DNA of 64,000 nucleotides, taken from JAJEFO01 sp009843725. GTDB taxonomy: Bacteria; Pseudomonadota; Alphaproteobacteria; Rhodobacterales; Rhodobacteraceae. Positions 55,985-64,000 of this stretch are shown piece after piece (position 1 is the first letter of the stretch; every line of letters starts with the position of its first letter). The notes beneath the pieces are model-generated. The model worked only from the letters and a program-made list of their open reading frames with translations, was not told the origin of the DNA and did not search any database. The position numbers and the translations under genes are program-made. The stretch spans positions 372,001 to 436,000 of the forward strand of contig CBDEUJ010000003.1 in assembly GCA_965243215.1 (NCBI GenBank), given 5' to 3'.

Positions 55985-57193
55985 TCAGAGGCAGTCGGCT
56001 TCCTCAAGTCGAACGCGGTCGCGGGGCGACGGCGGACTGCATTGGAGGCTCATCGCCTCGGCAATGAGGCTCCCGACCTTCTCCGCCGTTTCGACAAGGT
56101 GCGCATCGGCGACGTGGGCGTAACCCGCCGTGGTCCGGTGCCGCCGGTGACCGAGCAACTTGCCGACCAGGGGCAGGTTCTTGCCCGCCATGACGGCCTG
56201 ACTGGCTGCCGTGTGCCGAAGGTCATGCAGGCGAAGCCTGCCGAGCTTCGCGTCTGCACAGGCCGTCCGCCAGCAGTTCGTGAGAATCCAGATACCCCGG
56301 CCTTCAGCATGGCGCGGAAACAGGTACGCATGGGGGTCGCGGGGTCCAGGCAGTGCCTCAACGAGCGCCCGCGCGGCCTCGCCGAGCGGGACCGCGCGCG
56401 GGCCGGTCTTCGAGTCGCGAAGGTTGATGGCGTCCTCGCCGATGTCGCACCAGCGTAAATCGAGCACTTCGCTGCGGCGGCATCCGGTGAGCGCCAGCAG
56501 CCCGATCGCGGCGACGGCCTCGGGCCAGCGCGCTTCGTTGGCGTCGAGTGCGCGCCCGAGCCGGGACAGCTCGTCGGCGTCGAGAAACCGGGCAACGCTG
56601 TTCCTCGGGTTCTTCGCGATGCCGAGACAGGGGTTGGTGTCGCGCTCGCGCAAGCCCCATTCCTCGGCCCGGAACATCATCGCGCGCAACATCTCGAAGG
56701 CGCGGTTGGCCGCGCCGGGCTTGTCCCTGCTGGCCGTGCCGAACCACGCGGCCACGTCCTCGGGGCCGATGCGGTCGAGCGGCATCCTGCCAAAGGCGGG
56801 TAAGATGCGGGCCTTGAGATAGATACGCACGGTCGTGCGCCCGGAGGGCTTCCAGAGCGGTTCGCAGCGGCGCCGATACTCGTCCGCGAACTGCCGGAAC
56901 GCCGGGGTCTGCTTCTCCCTCTGGATGTCGTCGGCGGGATTGTCGCCCGCGCGGATGCGCGCGAGCATGTCGCGGGCGCGGCGGCGCGCTTCGGCAAGCT
57001 CCATCTCGCCATGCCGTCCGATGACGATGCGGCGGCTCCGTCCCTCGATGCGGGCCTGCACGATCCATACGTTCCGGCCCGGCGGGTGGATGCGCAGCCC
57101 GAAGCCGGGCAGCGCATCGTCGAACAGGATTGAGTCATTCGGGCCGGGCTTGCTCTCGCGGGCCAAGCGCGGGGTAAGGTCAACCTTGGGCAT
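55985..57193 (-). CDS. Tyrosine integrase B, minus-strand pair
   Basis: 402 residues. DUF4102-type N-terminus (DDALPGFGLRIHPPGRNVWI), core-binding domain, and a complete catalytic set: Arg in LTGCRRSEVLDL, LRLHDLRHTAASQAVMAGKN (HxxR), LLGHRRHRTTAGYAHV with the nucleophile Tyr. Its start (57193) lies inside the end of integrase A (57180), a 14-base overlap, so the two are coupled. Confidence 0.93.
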   Translation of the reverse strand: MPKVDLTPRLARESKPGPNDSILFDDALPGFGLRIHPPGRNVWIVQARIEGRSRRIVIGRHGEMELAEARRRARDMLARIRAGDNPADDIQREKQTPAFRQFADEYRRRCEPLWKPSGRTTVRIYLKARILPAFGRMPLDRIGPEDVAAWFGTASRDKPGAANRAFEMLRAMMFRAEEWGLRERDTNPCLGIAKNPRNSVARFLDADELSRLGRALDANEARWPEAVAAIGLLALTGCRRSEVLDLRWCDIGEDAINLRDSKTGPRAVPLGEAARALVEALPGPRDPHAYLFPRHAEGRGIWILTNCWRTACADAKLGRLRLHDLRHTAASQAVMAGKNLPLVGKLLGHRRHRTTAGYAHVADAHLVETAEKVGSLIAEAMSLQCSPPSPRDRVRLEEADCL

Positions 57194-58368
57194 GATCGCA
57201 TTCCTTCTCTTGCTCCGCGCCGCTTCCGGCCAGGGCGGCATGGATGCGGTTCGATACGCGGTCGGCGGCGTCCGTAACCGATTGATCCGACAAATGGACG
57301 TAGCGCTCGGTCGTCTCGACCAGGGCGTGACCGAGCAGCTTTGCGATGGTCGCCATGTCCACGCCGTTCATGGCGGCGGTGGACGCCCAGGAGTGGCGAA
57401 GGTCATGCAGCCGCAATCCGGGCAAACCAGCCTCGGCGCGGATGCGGTCCCAATGGAAGGCGATGTTGTCGATGGGCCGCGTCGGCGGACGGGCGGGAAA
57501 GAGATACGGGCAATCGGGGCCGTATCGCGGGATCGCGTCGATCACCGCTCGCGCGGCACTGGACAGCCAGACCGTGCGCGGCCCGGATTTCGAGTCGGGA
57601 AGATGGATGTGCTTGTCCCTGATCCAGTCCCATTCGAGCGCGGCGATCTCGCCGAAGCGGCAGCCGGTCAGCATCAACAGGCGGACAATGGCGACGACGT
57701 TCGGGCACCAGAACTCGTCACGGGTCAATACCGCGTTGAGCCGGGCCATTTCCTCGGCGGTGAGGAAACGCTCCTTCGGCTCCATCCTGTATCGCTTGGC
57801 GTTCTTGCAGGGGTTGGAGTTATGGGCGCGGTATCCCCAAAGCTCGGCCATGCGCATCATCATGGACAGCACCGGCATGGCGCGGTTGGCGACGCCGGGC
57901 CGGTCGCTCATGGACGCGAACCAGTCCCGGACCTGCTCGACGGCGATGGCGTCCACGGTCAGATGACCGAAGGCGGGGAGGATGTCCCGGCGCACGATCC
58001 CGGCGTTGGTCTCACGCGTCTGGGGCTTCCAGTGCCGGGCCTGCCGGTCGAGGAACTCGGCGGCGAAGGCGTCCATCGGATGCCCCGGCATCCTGGGGCC
58101 GCCGTCGTTCTTCACCGTTTCGGTGAAGGCGGCAATCAGCCTGCGGGCCTCGGCGCGCCTCGGAGATCGTCATGGCGTCGGCGTCGCCAAGGGTGGCGAA
58201 TTGCCTGCGCCCGCGCGCCATGCGCTCGAGGGCGAAGCTGCGCGCGCCGCTGGGGGAGATGCGCAGGAACAGGCCGGGGATTACGTCGTCGCGGACCTCG
58301 TAACGCTTCTCGCGCGGCCTGGCGGTGCGGACGCGCCGGGCGAAGGTGGATTTGGTCTGGTCGCTCAT
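57180..58368 (-). pseudogene. Tyrosine integrase A, minus-strand pair, frameshifted
   Basis: The N-terminus (MSDQTKSTFARRVRTARPRE, PGLFLRISPSGARSF) is in one frame until SEARR; the main part (PMDAFAAEFLDRQARHWKPQ to the end) is in another. The break is a 10-bp imperfect tandem duplication, GAGGCGCGCC/GAGGCCCGCA (minus strand, 58142-58163). The catalytic domain is complete (LTGCRFGEIAAL, HDLRHSWAS, LVETTERYVHL). An internal start near 58115 may still give a shortened protein. Confidence 0.85.
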
Positions 58369-59219
58369 GGTCGCGGCTCCCGTTGGGGCCGCGCGGCTGG
58401 GCGGTAATGCAGGAAGCAGCCGCGGCGGCGTTTCATCGTGGAAGCCGCGCGGCGGCGCGGGGCGCGACGGGCCGTAAGGCCCTTTGACTAAAGGCTTTTC
58501 CTCCGGTTCATGCGAAGGCGGACGCTGGCGGGAAGTGCACCATCGGTGCGTGGGGTGAGAACAGAAAGCTGACTCACGAGAAAGTCGTGACAAATTCTCA
58601 CCTTATTCGCAACTGGAAGCTGGAAAGGGGAAGTGAAGCGACGGTTGAATTCGAATGAATCTCGGACATCGACAAGTCCGTCCACCTCGGTATGGATCTC
58701 CTGCAACATCATCGTGTTGCACTTGCCTACTTTGCCGCCCATCCAGGCTTTGATTCTGGGGTCGCAAACGCTTTCGCAGAATTTCTCGAAGCCTTGATCC
58801 CTACGCCCAACTATGGGTTTTGCATGTCCGGAATCAGTTCGCAATGACAACTCAGCCTTCTATCCCGTTTCGTGACTTCGGTGCTCGATCGTCTGGCGGA
58901 GCGTCACTATGCCCTGCACTTTATGGCACTCCCGCGTTTCGTGCATCCAACGTTCTCGTTCGCCGCAATCGTGACGTAACTGAGTGGAATCCAACCTGTG
59001 GCATCCGCTGTCACCGGCTGTCGGCATGATTTCGGACACTCCCTGGCCGGAGCGGCGCCGGGGCTCCTGCGACCGCAGAGCATGTCCTCGTCCCAGTGGC
59101 CGGGCTCCGGACTGCAACGCACCAGATGAACGTGTGCAGGTCATCGCTCCGGAGCGGTCGTTTCTGCGCCTTCATCCGGACGAGCCCGTGCTCCAGGTGC
59201 CACAAACGAGCGGTGCCCC
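58369..59219. other. Mostly empty; one weak frame
   Basis: The only candidate is the 120-codon minus frame listed separately. No R or L repeat was found here although it lies upstream of an integrase pair. Confidence 0.4.
58488..58850 (-). CDS. Weak hypothetical protein
   Basis: 120 residues. The middle (CDPRIKAWMGGKVGKCNTMM followed by LQEIHTEVDGLVDV) has normal protein composition, whereas the two ends do not. No family is recognised; it may be a gene fragment. Confidence 0.3.
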   Translation of the reverse strand: MSLRTDSGHAKPIVGRRDQGFEKFCESVCDPRIKAWMGGKVGKCNTMMLQEIHTEVDGLVDVRDSFEFNRRFTSPFQLPVANKVRICHDFLVSQLSVLTPRTDGALPASVRLRMNRRKSL

Positions 59220-60071
59220 TCAGTGCGCCGCCGCGCCTCGGTCCGCGAGCCGCACGTCGAACGACAGGAATCGGTCGAACAGCGCGGACTTGCGCCACAA
59301 CAGTTCGTGCGGTAGCTCGGCGAGGTCGCATTCCACCAGCCCGAACCAACGCAACGGATCGAGGATGTGCCGGGCGAACATCGTCGCCGCCGCAGGCCAG
59401 CGCACCGTTTCAAAGTCTTCGTCAGGCACGGCGCACAGGGTGGTGAGCGTGTGCGTGTTTCGCCATTCGTCACCGACCTCGGACAGCGACCACAGGACTA
59501 TGCCGACATCGCCTTGCGGCCACCACCCAGGCAGGCCGCGCGGCCGTCCGGCCACGTGCTTCGACAGATCCATGTGCCAGAACGCTTGACGGAACAGCAA
59601 TGCCTGGAGCGCGCCCCGGGCACCAGGTTCGAGCATCGCGCGCCCTGCCGGCGTCAGGTCGAACCACAGCACGGATGCGTCCAGCAGCCCCGCCATCTCC
59701 ACCACCCGGCGCAGCAGATGCAGCTCCCCGACCGCCTGCTCGCGATACGTCTTCCCCGCCCGCAGCCGTTCGGTCGCCTCAAGCCCTGGCCAGGACATCA
59801 GGGCGCGCAACCGTTTCACGTCCGTCATCCTGAGGTTGCCGTTCGTCCCCGTCCACAGCGTGTCCCCTCCACCCGCTTCGCCGAGCAGGACCAGCGCATT
59901 GCAGACGAACGCGGATCCGGCCAGTTCCGTCTCGGAAAGGTCGTCGGCAAGACGCACGGCGCTGTCTTCCGCCAGCGGGTCGGCGCCCAGCGCCTCGACG
60001 CTTTTCGCATCAAGCAGCGTCCACACCGGCTCCACGCCGCCGGGCCAGTCCGATATGTCAAGTCTCGCCAC
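59220..60071 (-). CDS. Hypothetical protein, winged-helix-like
   Basis: 283 residues. Helix-rich, with LTPAGRAMLEPGARGALQAL and, near the end, DPLRWFGLVECDLAELPH, a pattern found in winged-helix-like segments of mobile-element cargo proteins. There is no catalytic motif. It lies between two integrase pairs and is likely accessory cargo. Function unknown. Confidence 0.55.
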   Translation of the reverse strand: MARLDISDWPGGVEPVWTLLDAKSVEALGADPLAEDSAVRLADDLSETELAGSAFVCNALVLLGEAGGGDTLWTGTNGNLRMTDVKRLRALMSWPGLEATERLRAGKTYREQAVGELHLLRRVVEMAGLLDASVLWFDLTPAGRAMLEPGARGALQALLFRQAFWHMDLSKHVAGRPRGLPGWWPQGDVGIVLWSLSEVGDEWRNTHTLTTLCAVPDEDFETVRWPAAATMFARHILDPLRWFGLVECDLAELPHELLWRKSALFDRFLSFDVRLADRGAAAH

Positions 60072-60193
60072 TGCCGTTCCCTCGACGGGCCGTCCCGTCG
60101 CCCCGTCTTGCCTTTGCTGCCACGACCGGCGGTGTCCAGCCCGCGTTCAACGCATCGCGAAGCTGAGCGCATTCACATTCGCCGACACTGGCC

Positions 60194-60310
60194 TGATCAC
60201 GCAATTTGACGGGCCTGTCCAGAAATTTTCGCTCTCGAGAACGCTAGCGAGAGCTTGCCAGATTGCAAATCTGCTGATCACGCAAACCCATGATCGCGTC
60301 ACGCGTGAAG
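60194..60310 (+). repeat. L repeat, copy at 60.2 kb
   Basis: Begins TGATCACGCAATTTGACGGG and then shows TCGAGA, GCGAGAGCTTGCCAG and GATCACGCAA in the same order as at 42.1 kb. It lies about 110 bases before integrase A. Confidence 0.5.
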
Positions 60311-60417
60311 AGCGCGACGGCAAGATTCGACTTGCCCCCGCCTCCCGCGGCAGGAACCGCGAACGGACGGTTCGCCTGCGTCCCGTCCGTCAACGCAACC
60401 GAATCGGGAGAAAGACC

Positions 60418-61551
60418 ATGCCCAAACGACGACTGACCCAGGACCTCGTGGACGCCCTGGAGCCAGATGGCTCCGTTCGCGAGTTCCGCGACACGCAGCT
60501 TCGCGGCTTCGGCGTCCGGATCATGCCCTCCGGCCGAAAGTCGTGGTTTCTCCACGCCCAGCACGACATGCGGCGCAAGTGGACGAAGCTCGGAGAGGCC
60601 GCAACGATGTCCCTTGCCAAGGCCCGGACGCTCGCACGCGCCCGCCTGGCAACGCTCCGGAACCGCAATCCGTCCCGCCCGCCCGACGCCTCGTCCGAGA
60701 TCCCGTTCAAGGACGTCGCAGAGGCCGCCTTCCGGCGGCACGCCCGGCTCTGGAAGCCCGGCACGATGGAGGTCAACAGGCACTACCTGAAAAACCAGAT
60801 CCTTCCGCATTTCGCCGGACGGCCGGTCGCCGCGATCACGCACGACGACGTCCAGAAATGGTTCGCCTCTCTCCGGCCGACCCCCGCCACCGCCGACCGG
60901 TCCTTGCCCGTCCTGTCCGTGATCATGCAGGAGGCGGAGAGGCTCGGCTATCGCCCGGAGGACAGCAACCCCTGCCGCAACGTGAAGCGGCACCGGCGCC
61001 GCGGCCGGGACCGCTTCCTGTCCCGGGAGGAGGCCCGCCGCCTCGGCAGGGCGCTGGCGAATCGTGACGGCCACATCCTGGCCGCCGCCGTGAGGCTCCT
61101 GATCCTGACCGGCTGCCGCAAGAGCGAGATCATGACCCTGAAGTGGCGGGACATCCGCGACGGCCGCCTCTTCCTGAGGGACAGCAAGACGGGGCCAAGA
61201 GTCGTCTGGCTGTCCTCCGCCGCCCAGGAGATCCTGGACGGACTGCCAAGAAGGCGCGTCTGGATCTTTCCGGGGCGGAAGAGGAACAGGCCACTCTCGG
61301 CGCAAGGACTGAACAGCTTCTGGCGGGATCTGCGAGACGAGGCGGGCCTCAAGGACCTGCGCCTGCACGATCTTCGTCACTCGTACGCGACCCTGGCCCT
61401 GCAGGCCGGCGAGACCGTGCCGACCATCGGCCGCCTTCTCGGCCACAGCGATCCGAACACGACCCTCAGATACGTCCACCTTGCGGACGAGACCGTGCGC
61501 GAGGCCGTCGACGCCGTTGCGCAGGTCCTGGGCGGGGAGCTTCGGCAATGA
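60418..61551 (+). CDS. Tyrosine integrase A, plus-strand pair
   Basis: 377 residues from an ATG with gggagaaag upstream. Arm-binding N-terminus (RDTQLRGFGVRIMPSGRKSW), core-binding domain (FKDVAEAAFRRHARLWKPGT), catalytic Arg in LTGCRKSEIMTL, then VVWLSSAAQEIL, HDLRHSYATLAL and LLGHSDPNTTLRYVHL with the Tyr. It is the intact relative of integrase A at 57-58 kb: the WLSSAA segment and the DSKxGPR motif are shared. It overlaps the next gene by ATGA. Confidence 0.95.
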   Translation: MPKRRLTQDLVDALEPDGSVREFRDTQLRGFGVRIMPSGRKSWFLHAQHDMRRKWTKLGEAATMSLAKARTLARARLATLRNRNPSRPPDASSEIPFKDVAEAAFRRHARLWKPGTMEVNRHYLKNQILPHFAGRPVAAITHDDVQKWFASLRPTPATADRSLPVLSVIMQEAERLGYRPEDSNPCRNVKRHRRRGRDRFLSREEARRLGRALANRDGHILAAAVRLLILTGCRKSEIMTLKWRDIRDGRLFLRDSKTGPRVVWLSSAAQEILDGLPRRRVWIFPGRKRNRPLSAQGLNSFWRDLRDEAGLKDLRLHDLRHSYATLALQAGETVPTIGRLLGHSDPNTTLRYVHLADETVREAVDAVAQVLGGELRQ

Positions 61552-62705
61552 CGCGGCGGATGCGGCTCAGCGACGCCGGGATCCTGCGCTTCACGCCGGG
61601 CGGGAAGGAGTACACGGTCTGGGATACGGTCGCGCCCGGCCTCGGCGTCCGTGTCCGGCCCGCCGGGTCGCGGGCATACGTCTTCCATCTTCGGGGTTCC
61701 GACGCCACCCTGCGGGTCTCGCTGGGCTCCGCGTTGCTGAAGAGCGTCCGCGAGGCCCGCAGGGAGTGCCTCCTGATCCAGCTGGAAGGCAGCGCAGCCG
61801 GAGCCGGTCCGCCGCCCGGGGCCCCGGCGCCCCTGTTCCGCGACTTCGTCGCCGACACCTGGATGGCAGTCAGGCGCGGCAACTGGAAGCCGTCGACGCT
61901 GAGAGGCGTCGAGTCGCTGCTCCGGAGCCATCTGCTTCCCGCGTTCGGGGACCTGCCGCTCGACCGGATCGCCCGGGCGGACGTGGACGCCTGGTTCGAA
62001 CGCGCAAGCGCCAGGTCGCCGGGCAACGCAAACAAGGCTCTGGCGCTTCTCCGCCAGGTCATGAACCACGCGGTCGACGACGGCCATGCCGCCAGGAACC
62101 CCGCCCGGCTGACAAGGAGCAACCCGAGGCCCCGGCTCACGAGGTTCCTGTCGGCGGAGGAGATCGTCCGCCTGCACGAGGCGCTCGACGCGTGCGTGGC
62201 CGAGCGGCCCGACCGCGAGATGCAGGCCGAGATCTTGCGCCTTTTGCTCTACACGGGATGCCGCAAGAGCGAGATCAAGGACCTGCGCTGGTCCGAGGTC
62301 TGCGGCGACACGCTCCGTCTCGCCGACGCCAAGACCGGGCCGCGGACGGTGTTCCTGAGCACGGACGCGCGCGCCGTCATCGAACGGCAGCGGCGGGCAA
62401 GGGAAGGAACCTTCGTGTTCCCCTCGCCCGTCGTGCCGGGGAGGCCCCTGGGCAACGAGCTTTCGCTGTGGCCCCGGGTCCGCGAGCAGGCCAGACTCGC
62501 CGACGTCCGGCTGCACGACTTGAGGCATACGTACGCCTCCCAGGCCGTCATGAGCGGGGTTCCGCTGCCGGTCGTGGCCCGGCTCCTTGGTCACAGCGAG
62601 CCGCGGATGACAATGAGATACGCCCACGTCGGGGACCGCGAGATCGTCGAGGCGGCCGAGAGGATCGGTCAGGCGATCACGCGGGTGCTGAACGGTCCCG
62701 GCTGA
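61548..62705 (+). CDS. Tyrosine integrase B, plus-strand pair
   Basis: 385 residues. N-terminal WDTVAPGLGVRVRPAGSRAY, core-binding domain (DFVADTWMAVRRGNWKPSTL), catalytic Arg in YTGCRKSEIKDL, VRLHDLRHTYASQAVMSGVP, LLGHSEPRMTMRYAHV with the Tyr. It is closest in the window to integrase B at 56-57 kb (shared RHTxASQAVMxGxxLPxV). Its start overlaps the integrase A stop, so the two enzymes are made together. Confidence 0.95.
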   Translation: MTRRMRLSDAGILRFTPGGKEYTVWDTVAPGLGVRVRPAGSRAYVFHLRGSDATLRVSLGSALLKSVREARRECLLIQLEGSAAGAGPPPGAPAPLFRDFVADTWMAVRRGNWKPSTLRGVESLLRSHLLPAFGDLPLDRIARADVDAWFERASARSPGNANKALALLRQVMNHAVDDGHAARNPARLTRSNPRPRLTRFLSAEEIVRLHEALDACVAERPDREMQAEILRLLLYTGCRKSEIKDLRWSEVCGDTLRLADAKTGPRTVFLSTDARAVIERQRRAREGTFVFPSPVVPGRPLGNELSLWPRVREQARLADVRLHDLRHTYASQAVMSGVPLPVVARLLGHSEPRMTMRYAHVGDREIVEAAERIGQAITRVLNGPG

Positions 62706-63016
62706 CCGCCAGGGTCATTCGGCAGCTGCCGAAGGAAGCCGGAGAGGGTCGCCGCCTGTCGTCCTGGCGGCGGCCGCAGCGTCCGGACCCTCACCATGCG
62801 CAACGGTCCGGCTTGCTCGACCCGCATTGGCTTCCGGCCACTCCCGGCGCATCCATCCACCGCAAATCCGCGCCCGTCGGCCCGCCAACGCAGCCGACAA
62901 GGGATTCAGGCAGTTTCAACGGAATCGACCGGGTCCGCTTCACGGCTTCCGAACACGGCCTGGCGACGGGAATGACGAATTTCGCAGTGCCTGATCGGCA
63001 TCAGATTTGTACGCCG
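62706..63016. other. No gene seen
   Basis: About 310 bases between integrase B and the R repeat; nothing recognised. Confidence 0.4.
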
Positions 63017-63199
63017 ATTAAGCTGACAGTTTCATTGTCATGGCCATTCCGTGTTGCGGTGAGGCACCTTCTGGCCGCGCCTGACCGTGTTCGAGAGCGC
63101 CCTCGCAAACAATCAGTTTACAGACCTCAACAGCGCACGTTGGCGAGGCGGACGGATGCGCCCCTGCGGGGCGCATCCGTCGAAATCGACGTGTTGACA
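63017..63199 (+). repeat. R repeat, copy at 63.0 kb
   Basis: CTGACAGTTTCATTGTCATG at the start, CTCAACAGCGCAC in the middle, a perfect 14-bp hairpin (GACGGATGCGCCCC, TGC loop, GGGGCGCATCCGTC; 63151-63181), and GTGTTGACA at 63191-63199. It closes the segment that begins with the L repeat at 60.2 kb and holds the A-B integrase pair. Confidence 0.65.
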
Positions 63200-64000
63200 A
63201 TGCGCTGCTATCCCTGATCGAGTCCAGAACGTCCGGAAACACAACACTGCCAGCAAAGAGTGCATCACTTGCTTCTGAAGGACACGAGCGCTCGTCCCCA
63301 AGGTATATTGGTTCCCATCCCTGCCAGATCCAAAATGAGCGCCCGAAATTTGATGCACAACCTAGAACCGACCAAGTCTGATCCGCGTCCTCGGTGATTG
63401 CAGGTACCGGCTCAGCCTAAATTGAATATCATCCAGCCAATCACCCGCTTCACGCTGGTGCCGGTGCGCCCTGTTTGCCGCATGACGTCGCAACCGTTCG
63501 GCGTCGGGATGGGCGCGGGGGCAGGCCGGACTGAAAGTGCGCATGGTCACGTTGTACTCCGGACCGCACCACTCCGGCAGCGATCGCAAGTGTTTCTCCC
63601 ACAGGCACGCGAACGCTCACGTCACGGGGTCAGGGCCATCCCGCCGACCCATGCCGGCGGCGCTCGGCACTACACTGCACCGACTTCTGGGGGTCGGACC
63701 TTTGACAGCAGAATGTTGCCCGCATCAAGTTCCGCCAAAATGGTCAGAACAGGCTCCGAGTTTCAGAAGTCGGGTTAAGCGAGAGCAAAGGCCTTGCATC
63801 CCCGGAAAGAGGCGAGGGTCGGTCCGCTGACCGGGCTTCCGGACACCACCACCCGTTCACGACGCTGCGTTCTCTCGATTCTTGTCCGTCAGGGATGCGC
63901 AACGAACCGCCGATCATTAGACTAACAGGTTCATGTACGCACTCCTGCCATCGCTCGCAACTCTGCAGGCGAAAGCGCGCGTTCGGTCCTCAGGCGAAGC
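63200..64000. other. No recognisable gene; partial R-repeat start at about 63915
   Basis: Short frames only. At 63915-63934 the sequence ATTAGACTAACAGGTTCATG resembles the beginning of the R repeat (ATTAAGCTGACAGTTTCATT at 63017); the window ends before the hairpin could be checked. Confidence 0.4.

Noticed and set aside
60244..61548. 434-codon minus-strand frame opposite integrase A
   Set aside because: Antisense shadow of a confirmed integrase.
1..64000. tRNA genes as integration sites
   Set aside because: I looked for T-loop patterns near each integrase and found none outside coding genes; a tRNA search program would settle this.
1..64000. CRISPR array
   Set aside because: No regularly spaced direct repeats of 25-40 bases were seen; the repeats found are few, dispersed and diverged. 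The MORN gene is repetitive because of its protein repeats.

Overview
The window looks like chromosome from a GC-rich alphaproteobacterium, most likely Rhodobacterales-like. The evidence is the core gene set at the left end (leuA, nadE, an S49 peptidase, a Ca/Na antiporter, a FolM-like SDR and uvrC), the alphaproteobacterial style of leuA leader, and MocR/EamA and LysE genes. The many insertion sequences, integrases and broken genes suggest relaxed selection, as in a symbiont or a recently host-adapted lineage. That lifestyle is inference.

Layout. Bases 1-13.7 kb are conserved housekeeping DNA. leuA is preceded by a 24-codon leader peptide with five consecutive Leu codons, a promoter whose predicted start lies at or next to the leader AUG, and two mutually exclusive hairpins. 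Bases 13.75-15.84 kb are an intact IS1634-type element with a 6-bp target duplication, inserted just after uvrC. Bases 16-21.5 kb are a small accessory island: an integrase stub, an Ntn-hydrolase/proteasome-like protein, an overlapping operon of XRE-ASCH and PIN-GNAT-ASCH proteins, and a HEPN-like protein. Bases 22-29.6 kb carry scattered small metabolic genes (NTF2-like, VOC, MurG-like, a TbpB-like lipoprotein, LysE) separated by long stretches without a recognisable gene.

Bases 29.95-32.82 kb are a block of about 80% GC holding a truncated kinase/regulator, an epimerase and a truncated sugar transferase. It joins a truncated LysE gene at a microhomology. Bases 33.1-35.65 kb are a divergent EamA transporter/MocR regulator pair. 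Bases 35.9-42.5 kb mix a lipoprotein, a GFA protein, a Cache-domain protein, and transposase and integrase relics.

Bases 42.1-63.2 kb are a defence and mobility zone. It holds a frameshifted integrase, an ImmA/PIN (DUF4411) toxin-antitoxin-like pair, a methyltransferase stub, an ISAs1 element with an N-terminal DruA-like domain and a -1 frameshift, higBA, and an EcoRI-type adenine methyltransferase split by an IS66 element. A frameshifted DUF262-HNH nuclease partner follows, then two separate two-integrase operons (A then B). A dispersed, diverged repeat of about 175 bp recurs beside several integrases: a CTGNNAGTTTCA start, then a perfect or near-perfect hairpin, then GTGTTGACA. A second repeat, L, lies upstream of two integrase loci. 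Together they suggest a family of integrase-driven elements with a common end or promoter module.

No tRNA, rRNA or CRISPR array was recognised.
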